A DNA stretch of 64,000 nt from Pseudobdellovibrio exovorus JSS (GTDB taxonomy: Bacteria; Bdellovibrionota; Bdellovibrionia; Bdellovibrionales; Bdellovibrionaceae). Shown piece by piece: positions 19,621-29,198 of this stretch. A model generated the notes under the pieces. The model made no database searches. It had not been told where the DNA came from and saw nothing but the letters and a program-made list of their open reading frames with translations. The translations under genes and the position numbers were made by a program. The stretch's first letter is position 1. Each line of letters opens with the position of its first letter. The stretch is taken from assembly GCF_000348725.1 (NCBI RefSeq), contig NC_020813.1:1588248-1652247 (forward strand), given 5' to 3'.

Positions 19621-20685
19621 TCAGCGTACAAAGCCGCCTGTTTCACTAAAGCGTGGGGCAGAACCCGCGAAATCTTTTTGCGATAATTCTTCAATCATCT
19701 TTAAGGCGCGCTTTTGCGGATCTAGTAATGTTCCTTGATCTCGTACCTGAATAAAGGAAAAGACTTGGCCTTTTAAAAAGCGACCATCCGTCGCTACCTG
19801 CACACGTACTAAAGGAGCCAGTGCTGCTATTCCTGATACACTCACTCCGCGAGCCGTTGCAAAGTTTCCTAAACTGTACAACACCACACGCTCACGATAA
19901 ACCTCAATACCACGTGGCACATGGGGACCATGCATGATCAAAACATCGGCTCCGGCATCAATAGCTTGACGAGCAAAACGCACTGAGTTCCCTCTGTTTT
20001 CACCTAAGAAAATTTCATTCTCGTCAGAGACACGTTCAGCGCCACGGCCTTCGGCTCCCACATGGGCTGAAACCATAACAACATCGTAGCGTTTTTTTAA
20101 CTCAGTGATTTCGTTTAAAATCGGTCCAGCATTTAATATACTGCGTGGACCTGTACGATAATCCACCGCGATCAAAGCGACGCGCGCTCCGCGCACATCA
20201 AACTGCGCGACTTCGCCTTGCTTTGATGAATATTGAATTCCGGCTAACTTTAAAACATCCTTTGTTGATTGAAGCCCTGCACTTCCGAAATCATGGGCAT
20301 GGTTATTAGCCAAACTCATCACGTTGAAATCGGCCTCAACCAATCTTTCGACATAATCGACAGGTGTTTTAAAAAGATAGCGATTAGGTCCCGGAGCTTT
20401 TCCATCGGACTGAGGCGGTCCTTCAAAAAAAGTTCCTTCGAAATTTCCAAAGCGAACATCAGATGCTTTAATGTATCGTGCGGCTTGAGCAAAGAACGAA
20501 CGACCTTGATCTGCAGGTAGCCAATTATCAGGATAAGTGGTGCCCATCATAATATCGCCCACTGCTGACAAAGTCAGTGTGCCGGCCTCTGGGGCTGGAA
20601 CTTCATCTGCCCAAGCTGAATTTGCTGATACCATCGTCGTGAAGAAAATAGAAAGCATCACGATTTTTATATTAAAATGTTTCAT
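19621..20685 (-). CDS. secreted CapA-family protein (second copy)
   Basis: The product has 354 residues with a signal peptide cleaved near ANSAWA. CapA motifs run in order: AVGDIMMGTTYP, FGNFEGTF, SLANNHAHDFG, VSAHVGAEG, MHGPHVPRGIEVY and YSLGNFAT. It is clearly related to, but diverged from, the product at 14.3-15.5 kb. There are no poly-glutamate synthesis genes nearby; a role in envelope polymer handling is inference. Confidence 0.87.
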   Translation of the reverse strand: MKHFNIKIVMLSIFFTTMVSANSAWADEVPAPEAGTLTLSAVGDIMMGTTYPDNWLPADQGRSFFAQAARYIKASDVRFGNFEGTFFEGPPQSDGKAPGPNRYLFKTPVDYVERLVEADFNVMSLANNHAHDFGSAGLQSTKDVLKLAGIQYSSKQGEVAQFDVRGARVALIAVDYRTGPRSILNAGPILNEITELKKRYDVVMVSAHVGAEGRGAERVSDENEIFLGENRGNSVRFARQAIDAGADVLIMHGPHVPRGIEVYRERVVLYSLGNFATARGVSVSGIAALAPLVRVQVATDGRFLKGQVFSFIQVRDQGTLLDPQKRALKMIEELSQKDFAGSAPRFSETGGFVR

Positions 20686-20795
20686 ACCGAGACGAATCTA
20701 ACAAAAAAGCCAAAGAATATCTGCTGTAATGATTCTGACAGTTGTCAAAGCTTTAGACAGCTTTAGATCGTGCTCTGAGACTCCGAAAAAATAGA

Positions 20796-21854
20796 ATGGG
20801 ATTCAGTCGGCAATCTACATTGAAAACAACTCAAAGAGCCAGTCAAATAGCCTCTCGAATAAGCTCTATGGAGTCCCTGTTCTTTGGAATCTTATTAACC
20901 ATCATGTTCGCCCTTTTCTTCACTCCTTCCACTTCATGGGCCACGAGTGAAAACTGTGAGCCCTATGACTTACGGGAAAGCAGTGTGGGACCTGATCGCC
21001 CTTTGCCTGTACAAAGGGAACAAGGGGCCTCTGGTTGGTGCTACGCGATGGTCCTTAGTGATTTACTTTCATATAAATTTAAAGCCACCGTGTCTTCGAC
21101 GGATATAGCCCTTCATCACTTGAACTCTCACTTTACAGAGCACTGGAAGCGATATCAAACAGCCTCAGCTCATTCACCCGCACGTGCCTTTCCTCTTGGA
21201 GGCGGACGGCTGACAATGGCCCTGAATGATTTAAAATCCCGCGGCGTCTGTCTTGAGCAAAACTTTGCCTCGCACTTAACAAACCAAGATCCTCCTGCAA
21301 TGACTAAAGCTGAGCGGCAACCAGCCTCAGTTGACACAGATATCACAGCAAAAGGACTCAGCCGTTTTTTCTCGAACGAGCATCAAACCAACTTGCAGTC
21401 TTTGGTGAAGGATGTAAAAGATCCTCAACTCTTTTCAGCTCTACAAAAAATAGCGGCACAGCCGCACTGCAGTCCTCAGTTTCGTCATCAGTTCAGCCAA
21501 ATGAATTTACAATTAGATATCGAAGAGAAAACCTCTTCAATGAGTGCGCTCGATTTTTACAAAAGATTAGATGACTCCGTATCACAATACAAAATGTTGG
21601 CTATTACTTATTCCCCAGAAGTCTTAACATCTGTGGCTCCTGTGAATACAAAAAAAAATGGGACGCATCTTTCTTCTATTGTAGGACGACGTTTCAATAA
21701 AGAGAAAACCCGCTGTGAATATCTTGTTAGAAACTCTGAAGGCTCATGTCAGGACTATGCTCAAGACTATGAATGCCAGAATAATCATGTTTGGATTCCA
21801 CGACAGACTCTACAATCAGCAACAAGTCACTTCATGTATTTCCCAACAAACTAG
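20796..21854 (+). CDS. secreted papain-like (C1) cysteine protease
   Basis: The product has 352 residues. A hydrophobic export segment lies at about 27-48 (cleavage near STSWA); ATG at 20868 would give a more ordinary signal peptide. The papain-type residues appear in order: Gln76 (REQGASGWCYA) with nucleophile Cys82, His291 (GTHLSSIVG) and Asn313 (RNSEGS). Spacing is larger than in papain because of a roughly 100-residue insert. No prodomain is visible. It probably digests proteins outside the cytoplasm. Confidence 0.75.
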   Translation: MGFSRQSTLKTTQRASQIASRISSMESLFFGILLTIMFALFFTPSTSWATSENCEPYDLRESSVGPDRPLPVQREQGASGWCYAMVLSDLLSYKFKATVSSTDIALHHLNSHFTEHWKRYQTASAHSPARAFPLGGGRLTMALNDLKSRGVCLEQNFASHLTNQDPPAMTKAERQPASVDTDITAKGLSRFFSNEHQTNLQSLVKDVKDPQLFSALQKIAAQPHCSPQFRHQFSQMNLQLDIEEKTSSMSALDFYKRLDDSVSQYKMLAITYSPEVLTSVAPVNTKKNGTHLSSIVGRRFNKEKTRCEYLVRNSEGSCQDYAQDYECQNNHVWIPRQTLQSATSHFMYFPTN

Positions 21855-21915
21855 TCAGCAAGCTCAAAGAGTAATATCTGAAGCGAATTAATTACTAATG
21901 CTTCGTCAAAATAAA

Positions 21916-21957
21916 AAAAGCGAATCCTCTTTTAAAGAATTCGCTTTTGATTTTTTA
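21916..21957. terminator. bidirectional hairpin terminator
   Basis: Arms AAAAGCGAAT (21916-21925) and ATTCGCTTTT (21939-21948) with a T-run after them serve the + strand protease gene. The A-run before them gives a T-tract for the convergent minus-strand gene. Confidence 0.8.
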
Positions 21958-21973
21958 AATTTAAGATGGCTGA

Positions 21974-22246
21974 CTAACCTGCTTTTTTCCACTGCCAGTC
22001 TGGATTGTGCCATACTTGATTCGCCCACGTCGTGTGTGTATTAGACACCCACTCTTTTTTACGAAGCTTATTCCAAATAAATGATTCCACCTCTTGAGGT
22101 GTATTCGCTTTAATCGTCAACAGCATATCCCAGTCACCCATTACAGACCACGCTGACGTGACCTCAGGCCATTCTTGCTGCCAATTCCAATTTTCTGGTT
22201 GAGGTGTCTTTTCGTTCCATTTAACCCATACTTGTGCTTGCCACAT
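21974..22246 (-). CDS. stand-alone AsnC/Lrp ligand-binding (RAM) domain protein
   Basis: The product has 90 residues with the Lrp/AsnC effector-domain pattern: an N-terminal strand (QAQVWVKW), helix, then the strand pair WSVMGDWDMLLTIKA and a helix EVESFIWNKL. It has no DNA-binding domain and is unusually rich in Trp. Single-domain RAM proteins may sense amino acids or modulate Lrp-family partners. Shine-Dalgarno AAAGGAG precedes the ATG. Confidence 0.7.
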   Translation of the reverse strand: MWQAQVWVKWNEKTPQPENWNWQQEWPEVTSAWSVMGDWDMLLTIKANTPQEVESFIWNKLRKKEWVSNTHTTWANQVWHNPDWQWKKAG

Positions 22247-22315
22247 AGTGTACTCCTTTTTTGACCACGTCTTTATCGGCAGTACACTTTGAACAAATAA
22301 GGCTAGCTAGACCAC

Positions 22316-23149
22316 TTACTTTGATTGATCGTTATTTTGTGGAGCTTGAGGTGCTTGCTGAGGAACTTGTGGCTTTAACCAATCTTTGATAGCGTCCCAA
22401 TCTACTACACTTTTCGATTCAGCTTCAGGTTCTTGTGCTGCATTTGGATTCGCAGTTGCCGCGGCTTTCTGTTGTTTTATCTTTTCTACCTGCGCCTGCA
22501 TCATCTGCTTAATTTTTTCTGCTTTAGCTTTATCTTCTTGGAATTGAACACACTCTTCAACTCGCAGAAGATCACGTCCCGCACGATGGTCACGAATTAA
22601 CATATCAGTTCTGACTTTGATTTCCAGAAGCTCAGGAATCGCTTCCATAAAACCACCGCGCACCGCCAAACAAAAAGCATTCAGATCAGAAGAGTATCCC
22701 TCTGGCTCTACACGATGACGAATGGCCTCACGAAAGTTCACTTCATCATTCAAATAATAAAACGCACGATAGGCATTTACTGGTCCTTTAACCGCAGTAA
22801 AAACCAACTTATTTCTAACATCAGGAATTTCATTCCATTTTTCCTGCATCTGTTTTTCTAACTCTAAAAGATCTGACGTATTTTGAGTTTTAACATTGTA
22901 GACATGAACCAATTTATCCGCGACGAAATACACACCCGTGTCGAAGTAAAAGAAAACTTCACGGCCTTCTGCTAATGTTTGACGACTATCAGGAATTCCC
23001 AATGTCACCAATGTATCGGCGCGGCTGCTCCCCGGTTCTATTTTACTTTGAATTTCAGATGTCTTAAGCGGTGTGGCGCAACCTAAAAAGCCCGCCACAA
23101 GAAATAAGCAAATCAATGTTCTAACAGAAATACGTTGTTGTCTTTTCAT
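22316..23149 (-). CDS. lipoprotein, SmpA/OmlA-like N-domain with Lys/Gln-rich tail
   Basis: The product has 277 residues. A signal sequence ends in a lipobox (VAGFLGC, Cys about 24). Residues about 34-85 look like the SmpA/BamE-type fold (IEPGSSRADTLVTLGIPDSRQ). The middle is helical, a charged coiled-coil segment follows (KAEKIKQMMQAQVEKIKQQK) and the end is a Pro/Gln-rich tail. It probably sits in the outer membrane facing the periplasm. It is downstream of the histidine kinase gene on the same strand. Confidence 0.65.
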   Translation of the reverse strand: MKRQQRISVRTLICLFLVAGFLGCATPLKTSEIQSKIEPGSSRADTLVTLGIPDSRQTLAEGREVFFYFDTGVYFVADKLVHVYNVKTQNTSDLLELEKQMQEKWNEIPDVRNKLVFTAVKGPVNAYRAFYYLNDEVNFREAIRHRVEPEGYSSDLNAFCLAVRGGFMEAIPELLEIKVRTDMLIRDHRAGRDLLRVEECVQFQEDKAKAEKIKQMMQAQVEKIKQQKAAATANPNAAQEPEAESKSVVDWDAIKDWLKPQVPQQAPQAPQNNDQSK

Positions 23150-23195
23150 TATTCTATCCCCAATATCGTCACGCCATTACAGCCGAATCACCTGT

Positions 23196-25277
23196 CTATT
23201 GCAAGCCGTAAGGCACTACTAAATCAATCCGTGTACCCTGTGTTAAACGTACAATCTGAATAGATCCTTGAATATCGCGCAGACGATATTGCAGATTCTT
23301 TAAGCCATTTCCGGCGGCACCAGCAGACAAAATAGACTCAGGAATTCCACACCCATCATCTTCAACCACGATATTCATTTTATTTTCACCGACCTCAACA
23401 GAAACCTTAAGTTGATTCGCACGCGCATGGCGAATCACATTCGATACGACTTCCCGTAGTGCCGAGCGAATGGCCTTGTGCTGACGATAGCTCAGTTGTG
23501 GATCGAAGCTCTGCGCCGAAGACACGGGCCAATGCAAAGTTATTCCAGCAGATTCAACTCGGCGAGCTGTTTCATGACGAACTTCCGCCAAGAGGTTCTG
23601 CAAAACCACATTCTCTTCCGAAATTCCGCTGACAATACTGCGAATATCTTCTAATGCGGCCTGCAAGTTGGGACGGAGCTTATCATCAGCCAATGTGATC
23701 CCTGTCATCAGGCGCGCACCCACATCATCGTGAAGATCACGAGCCATACGACGTCTTTCTTCAATCACTCCACGATCATAGGCCTCACGATTAGTTTCAG
23801 CCTGCTTCACTAAAATTAAAACCTGAGCCGCCAGTTGGGACGACTCCACATCAAACAAAGCCTTCCCCGCCCAAGGATAAGAAATACGCAAGCAGGGTGT
23901 ATTCGCTACAGATGGGATCAGCAATTGTAAACCATCCTCGACTATTTGTACTTCGTTCACCTCTTCTAACGACGCTTCAATTTTCAAGGGATCAAATAAT
24001 TTCTTAAGTAGACCTTGCCATCTTTCAGATCTACCTGACGATGAAGAGGCTAAGGCCACGTGCATCGCTTCTGCTAAAAGATCTTGAGTTTTCACTTTTT
24101 GACGTCTTCCTACAAACTGCCAAATATAATCACGCAAAGGTAAGTACACCAAAGTCAAAACAAGTAAAGACACACTCAATGCTGGCACACGGCTGACATC
24201 TAATGAACTCACTAAAAAGACATCCAACGCAATTAAGACTAACGCGCCAACAGCATAGAATAAAATGCGGTAAGCCCACTGCCCCACTTCAAAAAGTCTG
24301 TAGCGTCGCAGTCCTGCCGCTAAGCCAATATAGATCACTAAGAAAAATAGAAAAGCGTAGCCTTGCTCAATGGCAACTTCGCTATCAAAAACTAAAGGCA
24401 CTGCATTTAACAAAATAAACGCTCCGGCACCGACAAGCACGGCTAAGCCAAGCCAAATCAGCGCCGCACGGGCCTGTGGCAAACGTGACGTTGCAAAATA
24501 CTGTGCGATGATCGCCAACAAGATTCCCAGCATTTCAATCATCGTGATAAAATTAACAGCATAATTTGCAGGAGTAATACGTGCTATAGCTAGTCCCGTC
24601 CATGCCATAAAGACGACCGCTTGAGTAATTAAAATCGGGCGCCAGAACTTCAAACGAACCGGATAAACAAGGAATAATCCGACTACACAAATACCAAAAA
24701 GTGAGGCTCCAAAACAGTTCATAGCAGCCAGAGTTTTGAAAAGCCCAACAGGTAAAGCGAGCTCACGTGTTGTGTAAAGTGCTGCCGAAAATGTAAAGAG
24801 CAATGTCGAAACGCCACTCAAAGCAAAGAGCGATGTGGCCAGATCCCGCGGACGCAGGGCCCATACCCAAACGGAAATAGCGAAAGCGCCTACTCCTACC
24901 GCGATTTGTATCCAAAAAATGGCCATCAAATCCGACACAGCAAATGGGACTTTTGTTACTGACTGTTCAAACCCATCTTGCTCATAGACAGTCCCTTCTG
25001 ATGACAAAAGTGACTCCAATGCCCCCTGACGCTGATAAAATCGATCTAAGTCAGCATCCACCGCAATTTCCCCCGGCTCTGGTGTCATGTCCAAGGCTTC
25101 GATTTCAAAGGTTTGCCCCTCTGCTGAGCGCAAGACTCCACCGACATCAAAGGCAATCCCCGTACGAGGTTGGGCTAACGCCATCCCAATCACAGCAGCC
25201 GTACAGCTCAACATAAAGACCAACGCCCCTAAAAGACGCACATTCGGAGTATTGAGGCTATTTTTTAATTTATTCAT
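23196..25277 (-). CDS. membrane sensor histidine kinase (NarL-partner, HisKA_3 type)
   Basis: The product has 693 residues. A first transmembrane helix and a periplasmic loop of about 80 residues are followed by seven or eight further helices (about 120-385), a cytosolic linker, then the HisKA_3 dimerisation motif RRRMARDLHDDVG with the phospho-accepting His and a HATPase domain (VVSNVIRHA, DDGCGIP, GNGLKNL). It would autophosphorylate and pass phosphate to the response regulator encoded divergently 56 bp away. The 7TM layout suggests a membrane-associated or small-molecule signal. Confidence 0.9.
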   Translation of the reverse strand: MNKLKNSLNTPNVRLLGALVFMLSCTAAVIGMALAQPRTGIAFDVGGVLRSAEGQTFEIEALDMTPEPGEIAVDADLDRFYQRQGALESLLSSEGTVYEQDGFEQSVTKVPFAVSDLMAIFWIQIAVGVGAFAISVWVWALRPRDLATSLFALSGVSTLLFTFSAALYTTRELALPVGLFKTLAAMNCFGASLFGICVVGLFLVYPVRLKFWRPILITQAVVFMAWTGLAIARITPANYAVNFITMIEMLGILLAIIAQYFATSRLPQARAALIWLGLAVLVGAGAFILLNAVPLVFDSEVAIEQGYAFLFFLVIYIGLAAGLRRYRLFEVGQWAYRILFYAVGALVLIALDVFLVSSLDVSRVPALSVSLLVLTLVYLPLRDYIWQFVGRRQKVKTQDLLAEAMHVALASSSSGRSERWQGLLKKLFDPLKIEASLEEVNEVQIVEDGLQLLIPSVANTPCLRISYPWAGKALFDVESSQLAAQVLILVKQAETNREAYDRGVIEERRRMARDLHDDVGARLMTGITLADDKLRPNLQAALEDIRSIVSGISEENVVLQNLLAEVRHETARRVESAGITLHWPVSSAQSFDPQLSYRQHKAIRSALREVVSNVIRHARANQLKVSVEVGENKMNIVVEDDGCGIPESILSAGAAGNGLKNLQYRLRDIQGSIQIVRLTQGTRIDLVVPYGLQ

Positions 25278-25333
25278 GTTGTTTTTGTCCTTGATCTTTC
25301 GGAGTTAAGTCAATACTTTTTGGTTGAGTTGCT

Positions 25334-26053
25334 ATGTCGATATTACCCACTTCTAACTCTTTTCAGAATATTTGCTTAATCGTCGAGGACCAACCTCAAG
25401 TCTGCAACTTTCTTACTCAGTCAATGACTGAGGCCTTCCCTGAACTTAGAGTTATTGTCCGTTCCAATATCACAGCAGCTATCGAGTGGTTAAAACAACG
25501 TACGCCAGAGATGAAGGCCCAGCAGCCATTACGCCTTGGCCTAATTGACCTTGGATTGCCCGATGGTTCCGGAGTCGAACTGATTCGCTATCTAAAAACG
25601 AATGAGCCCGATACACGCAGTGTGGTCGTCACCATTTATGACGATGACCAACATGTCTTTGAAGCCCTAGCTGCTGGTGCCAGTGGATATATTTTAAAAT
25701 TTGAATCACCGGCTCACTTTGTGGAAATTCTAAAACGCATCCAAAAAGATGAACCGCCGTTGTCCCCATCTATTGCCCGTAAGATGCTGGCCCACTTTAA
25801 CACCATGGCTTTGACTTCCTCTTCGTCATTGGAAATACCTGAAGCCACGGAAACAAAAAAGACTCCGTTAACAGCCCGTGAGCAAGAGACTCTCACTCTG
25901 CTTTCCCGCGGTCTAACTGTGGCCGAAGCGGCTGGCGAGATGAAGCTGAGCCCCCAAACCGTGGCTGGGTACGTGAAGATCATCTACCAAAAACTGCAAG
26001 TCACCAATCGCGCAGAGGCTACCCGCGAAGCCATCCGCTTAGGTCTAGGCTAG
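25334..26053 (+). CDS. NarL/LuxR-type response regulator
   Basis: The product has 239 residues: a receiver domain with acidic pocket (VED) and phospho-acceptor Asp72 (LIDLGLPDGSG), a conserved Lys in YILKFES, and a C-terminal GerE helix-turn-helix (LTAREQETLTLLSRGLTVAE...SPQTVAGYVKIIYQKL). It is the likely partner of the divergent histidine kinase. Ser/Thr- and Glu-rich residues link the two domains. Target genes unknown. Confidence 0.92.
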   Translation: MSILPTSNSFQNICLIVEDQPQVCNFLTQSMTEAFPELRVIVRSNITAAIEWLKQRTPEMKAQQPLRLGLIDLGLPDGSGVELIRYLKTNEPDTRSVVVTIYDDDQHVFEALAAGASGYILKFESPAHFVEILKRIQKDEPPLSPSIARKMLAHFNTMALTSSSSLEIPEATETKKTPLTAREQETLTLLSRGLTVAEAAGEMKLSPQTVAGYVKIIYQKLQVTNRAEATREAIRLGLG

Positions 26054-26149
26054 TTATTTTGTCTCAGCCTCAGACTGTCTGATGCCGAACTCTCTATGGC
26101 ATCGTGGAGTTTCTTGCTTCACTTCCTATTCTGTAAGATCATTTTAATC

Positions 26150-26947
26150 ATGGCGAAAAAATCAAAGCGTATTCGTTGGGTTGTTAAAGCAGGTAGCAAT
26201 ATGGTCTGTAATGGTGGACCTCTTCTTATTAAATCATGGGCTCAACAAGTGGCCCAATTACGACGGGATTACAATATCGAAGTTATATGGGTTTCGTCGG
26301 GAGCTATCGCCTCTGCGAAAAGTCGTATCGCTACAAATAAAATTCCTAAAAAAAATCTGAAGCTCAATGAAAAACAAGCTCTTTCCGCCATCGGACAACC
26401 GCTGGTGATGGACCTTTACAACATGGCTTTACAAGCTGAGTCTTTGCGTGGAGCACAGGTGCTTTTAACCTCTGATGATTTGAATCATCGTGGACGTCGT
26501 CAAAATTTAAAAAACACTCTACAAACTCTTTTAAAGTGGGACATTATTCCTGTTCTTAACGAAAATGATACTGTTGCCACGGAAGAAATCCAATTTGGTG
26601 ATAATGACTCGTTATCCGCACGTGTGGCGATTCACATGAATGCTGATCGCTTAGTTATTCTAACGGATGTGGACGGGCTATTCGATTCAGATCCAACTAA
26701 AAATCCTCAGGCAAGATTGGTCCCATCGCTGGAACGAGTGGCGACGAAGGATCTGACTCAACCCGGCCTTAAGGGAAAGAGTCAACATGGCACAGGTGGA
26801 ATGTACTCGAAGCTATTGGCTTCACGTCTAGCCACGCAAAAAGGTATCGAGAGTTTTCTGGTCAAGGGCGATTTGCCTTCCGTTCTTTTACAATTAGCCA
26901 AAGGAGTCTCGGTTGGAACTCATATCAAAGCTAAAAAAAGTAAATAA
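26150..26947 (+). CDS. proB: glutamate 5-kinase, short form without PUA domain
   Basis: ProB phosphorylates glutamate at the gamma carboxylate, the first step of proline synthesis. The product has 265 residues of amino-acid-kinase fold: VVKAGSNMV, VSSGAIASA, NENDTVAT, FGDNDSLSARVA and LTDVDGLFDSDP. The C-terminal PUA domain of E. coli ProB (367 residues) is absent, as in several other lineages. ATG at 26150 is chosen. Its end overlaps proA by 35 bp. Confidence 0.92.
   Translation: MAKKSKRIRWVVKAGSNMVCNGGPLLIKSWAQQVAQLRRDYNIEVIWVSSGAIASAKSRIATNKIPKKNLKLNEKQALSAIGQPLVMDLYNMALQAESLRGAQVLLTSDDLNHRGRRQNLKNTLQTLLKWDIIPVLNENDTVATEEIQFGDNDSLSARVAIHMNADRLVILTDVDGLFDSDPTKNPQARLVPSLERVATKDLTQPGLKGKSQHGTGGMYSKLLASRLATQKGIESFLVKGDLPSVLLQLAKGVSVGTHIKAKKSK
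26901..26906 (+). promoter_or_regulatory. ribosome binding site defining the TTG start of proA
   Basis: AAGGAG lies inside the end of proB, 6 nt before TTG at 26913. No better in-frame ATG is near, so the TTG start and coupling to proB translation are favoured. Confidence 0.65.
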
Positions 26948-28160
26948 AGCCTCTAGGCAATTAAGACTCAGTACAACGGAACAGCGTAATCAGGTTTTAA
27001 AAATTGCAGCTGAGTTACTAATTGCAGAACAAAAAAGTATCTTGAAAGCCAACGCTCAAGATCTTAAAAATCTTCCTTCCAGTACACCTGCTGCATTTCG
27101 TGATCGCCTGACATTAGACATCACCCGCCTAGGCCACATGGCGGTCAGTCTTTTACAAGTGGCTGAATTACCTGATCCCTTAAATGTCGAGACAGAAAAA
27201 CGACAATTACCAAATGGCCTTCTTCTGCGGAAAGTGCGTTCTCCGTTAGGTGTGGTTTTTATGATTTTCGAATCACGCCCGAATGTAGCTATCGAAGCTT
27301 TTTCCATTGGCTTTAAAGCTGGCAATGCCATGATCTTGCGTGGAGGGAAAGAAAGCCAACACACCACCGCGGCCCTTTACCGCATCTTAAAAGCGGCATT
27401 GAAACAGGCAGATCTTTCTGAAGATACACTTCTGGGTATAACCGATCCCGACCGTAAAATCGTGAACCAACTTTTAAAACAAAAAGAATTGATTGATGTG
27501 GTTGTTCCCCGCGGAGGCGACAAACTGATTGAATTTGTCACTGAGAACTCACTTATTCCTATCATCAAAAATGATCGCGGTATGTGCCATATCTACATTC
27601 ACGAAGATGCCCGTCCTGAAATGGCCACACAGATTTTAGTTAATGCAAAAACCCAAAGGCCTGGAGTTTGCAACTCTATGGAGACTCTTTTAATTCACGA
27701 AAAAATAGCCGCCACACTTTTGCCAAAAGTGTATGAAGCGATGAGCCCCTTTCATGTTCGTTGGTATGCAGCCCCCCGCGCATTTAAAATTCTAAAAAAA
27801 TTCCCAATGGTCAATGTCGCTACCGAGAGCTCATGGAAAACAGAGTATTTAGATTTTGCTATCAACTGTAAAGTCGTCAACTCACTGGAACAGGCGATTG
27901 ATCATATTCAAGAGTTTGGCAGTCGCCACTCAGAATCTATTGTCACCTCAAATGAAGTCACAGCTCGAAAATTTCAACAAGAGGTCGACGCGGCAGCTGT
28001 CTATTGGAATGCCTCAACTCGCTTCACCGATGGCTTTGAATTTGGTTTAGGTGGAGAGCTTGGAATTAGCACACAGAAACTTCATGTGCGTGGCCCTGTA
28101 GGCTTAGCCGCTTTGACCAGTGAACGCTGGCTGATTGATGGCACCGGACAGATTCGCTAG
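26913..28160 (+). CDS. proA: gamma-glutamyl phosphate reductase
   Basis: ProA reduces gamma-glutamyl phosphate to glutamate semialdehyde with NADPH, the second step of proline synthesis. The product has 415 residues of aldehyde-dehydrogenase fold: the segment SPLGVVFMIFESRPNV, the nucleotide-site RGGKES, VPRGGDKLIEFV and the catalytic-Cys region AKTQRPGVCNSMETLL. Length matches E. coli ProA (417). TTG start inside proB, preceded by AAGGAG, suggests 1:1 coupled synthesis. ProC is not in the window. Confidence 0.94.
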   Translation: MELISKLKKVNKASRQLRLSTTEQRNQVLKIAAELLIAEQKSILKANAQDLKNLPSSTPAAFRDRLTLDITRLGHMAVSLLQVAELPDPLNVETEKRQLPNGLLLRKVRSPLGVVFMIFESRPNVAIEAFSIGFKAGNAMILRGGKESQHTTAALYRILKAALKQADLSEDTLLGITDPDRKIVNQLLKQKELIDVVVPRGGDKLIEFVTENSLIPIIKNDRGMCHIYIHEDARPEMATQILVNAKTQRPGVCNSMETLLIHEKIAATLLPKVYEAMSPFHVRWYAAPRAFKILKKFPMVNVATESSWKTEYLDFAINCKVVNSLEQAIDHIQEFGSRHSESIVTSNEVTARKFQQEVDAAAVYWNASTRFTDGFEFGLGGELGISTQKLHVRGPVGLAALTSERWLIDGTGQIR

Positions 28161-28218
28161 CGCGATTCATTCTGATACAAAGTTTCAGTCTTTCGATTTT
28201 TATTCCGATAGACTTTGT

Positions 28219-28659
28219 ATGAAAACATACAATTTTCTAGCGGTGTTTGTTTTGGGTTTATCTCCGTTTCATGTCTTGGCTCAAGAACCTCTTAATCAAC
28301 AGGCTATTGTGGCCGAGGCTCAGCAGTCTTTAGTAGACCCTCAGAAACGCCAAGAAGCTTTAAATACACCGGAAGCCCGTTCCGCCGACCGACAGGTTGA
28401 AATCACAGCCCTTGGGGACAACTCGAAAAAACAAGAGATGTACAGCCTTGCAGCGGCCTTACTGCCATGGCTCGCTCAGCAAGCGGCAGGCGATCCTAAT
28501 AAAATGGCTGAGATCATGCAGAAGTTTCAAAGTGATCCCCAAAGCTTCTTTAACAGCATCCCAGAGGAACAACGCAATAAAATCCGCGCGTTAGCTTCCG
28601 AGATCGAAGCCCAACAAAAATCGAATAAGGCTCCAGTTAAAGCCTCAGCGACTCCATAA
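28219..28659 (+). CDS. secreted hypothetical protein, Gln/Ala-rich
   Basis: The product has about 146 residues with a signal peptide (FLAVFVLGLSPFHVLAQ), then a mature helical region rich in Gln, Ala and Glu (QQAIVAEAQQSL; MAEIMQKFQSDPQSFFNSIP). No recognised family. ATG at 28219 begins the signal peptide. It lies 58 bp after proA and may be read through from it. Confidence 0.6.
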   Translation: MKTYNFLAVFVLGLSPFHVLAQEPLNQQAIVAEAQQSLVDPQKRQEALNTPEARSADRQVEITALGDNSKKQEMYSLAAALLPWLAQQAAGDPNKMAEIMQKFQSDPQSFFNSIPEEQRNKIRALASEIEAQQKSNKAPVKASATP

Positions 28660-28678
28660 AGTGGAAAAAATGCTCAAT

Positions 28679-28704
28679 GAAATGACTCCGTGTAAAGTCA
28701 TTTC
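28679..28704 (+). terminator. hairpin, possible terminator without T-tract
   Basis: A perfect 9-bp stem (GAAATGACT / AGTCATTTC) with 8-nt loop lies 20 bp after the preceding stop. No T-run follows, so the role is uncertain. Confidence 0.4.
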
Positions 28705-28722
28705 ACTCACCCTCTCGCGGAG

Positions 28723-28935
28723 TTAATAGGCCGAATATGTTTGAGGTTTTTTAGTTAAGTCGACGCCGCAATCTGAACAGAAGTGATCCCGATTCTTCCT
28801 GCGTGCAGCATGGCTGTCCTCACAGTCTTTTGAGTCTGTGTGAGCATTAAATTTTTCTCCGCACATAGGGCAAAACTGAATAGAAACCAGTATTCGACTG
28901 TGATTCATGTTTTTACAGTGAAAGGATTTTTTCAT
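28723..28935 (-). CDS. small double zinc-ribbon protein
   Basis: The product has 70 residues with two CxxC pairs (FCPMCGEK and FCSDCGVD) plus extra Cys/His (FHCKNMNH, KDCEDSH), so it should bind one or two zinc ions. The size and pattern suggest an adaptor or nucleic-acid-binding mini-protein; function unknown. AAGAAGG precedes the ATG. Confidence 0.6.
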   Translation of the reverse strand: MKKSFHCKNMNHSRILVSIQFCPMCGEKFNAHTDSKDCEDSHAARRKNRDHFCSDCGVDLTKKPQTYSAY

Positions 28936-29198
28936 TGAAGACCTTCTTTCTTATAGGAGTCTTCGATATGAAAATTCCATTCTGTCATTCTACACTGCCT
29001 GACTCACAATAACTAAGCGAATCACCTTCTTATCTATGTCTGTATAGCCAAAGCAGTCTCCATGTATTTGAGAAAATAACTAGACCTCAATCTCTGAGTC
29101 TGTCCTAATTCAGTACAATAAACGACAAACTCAAGATGGTTTTCAATTCCTCCGAAAACTTAATTGTCTTTCTTAATTATCTTTTGGGGGAATCTTTT

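Noticed and set aside
14272-20685. Capsule (poly-gamma-glutamate) biosynthesis locus
   Set aside because: Two CapA-like proteins are present but no capB, capC or transport partner; the intervening genes are unrelated.
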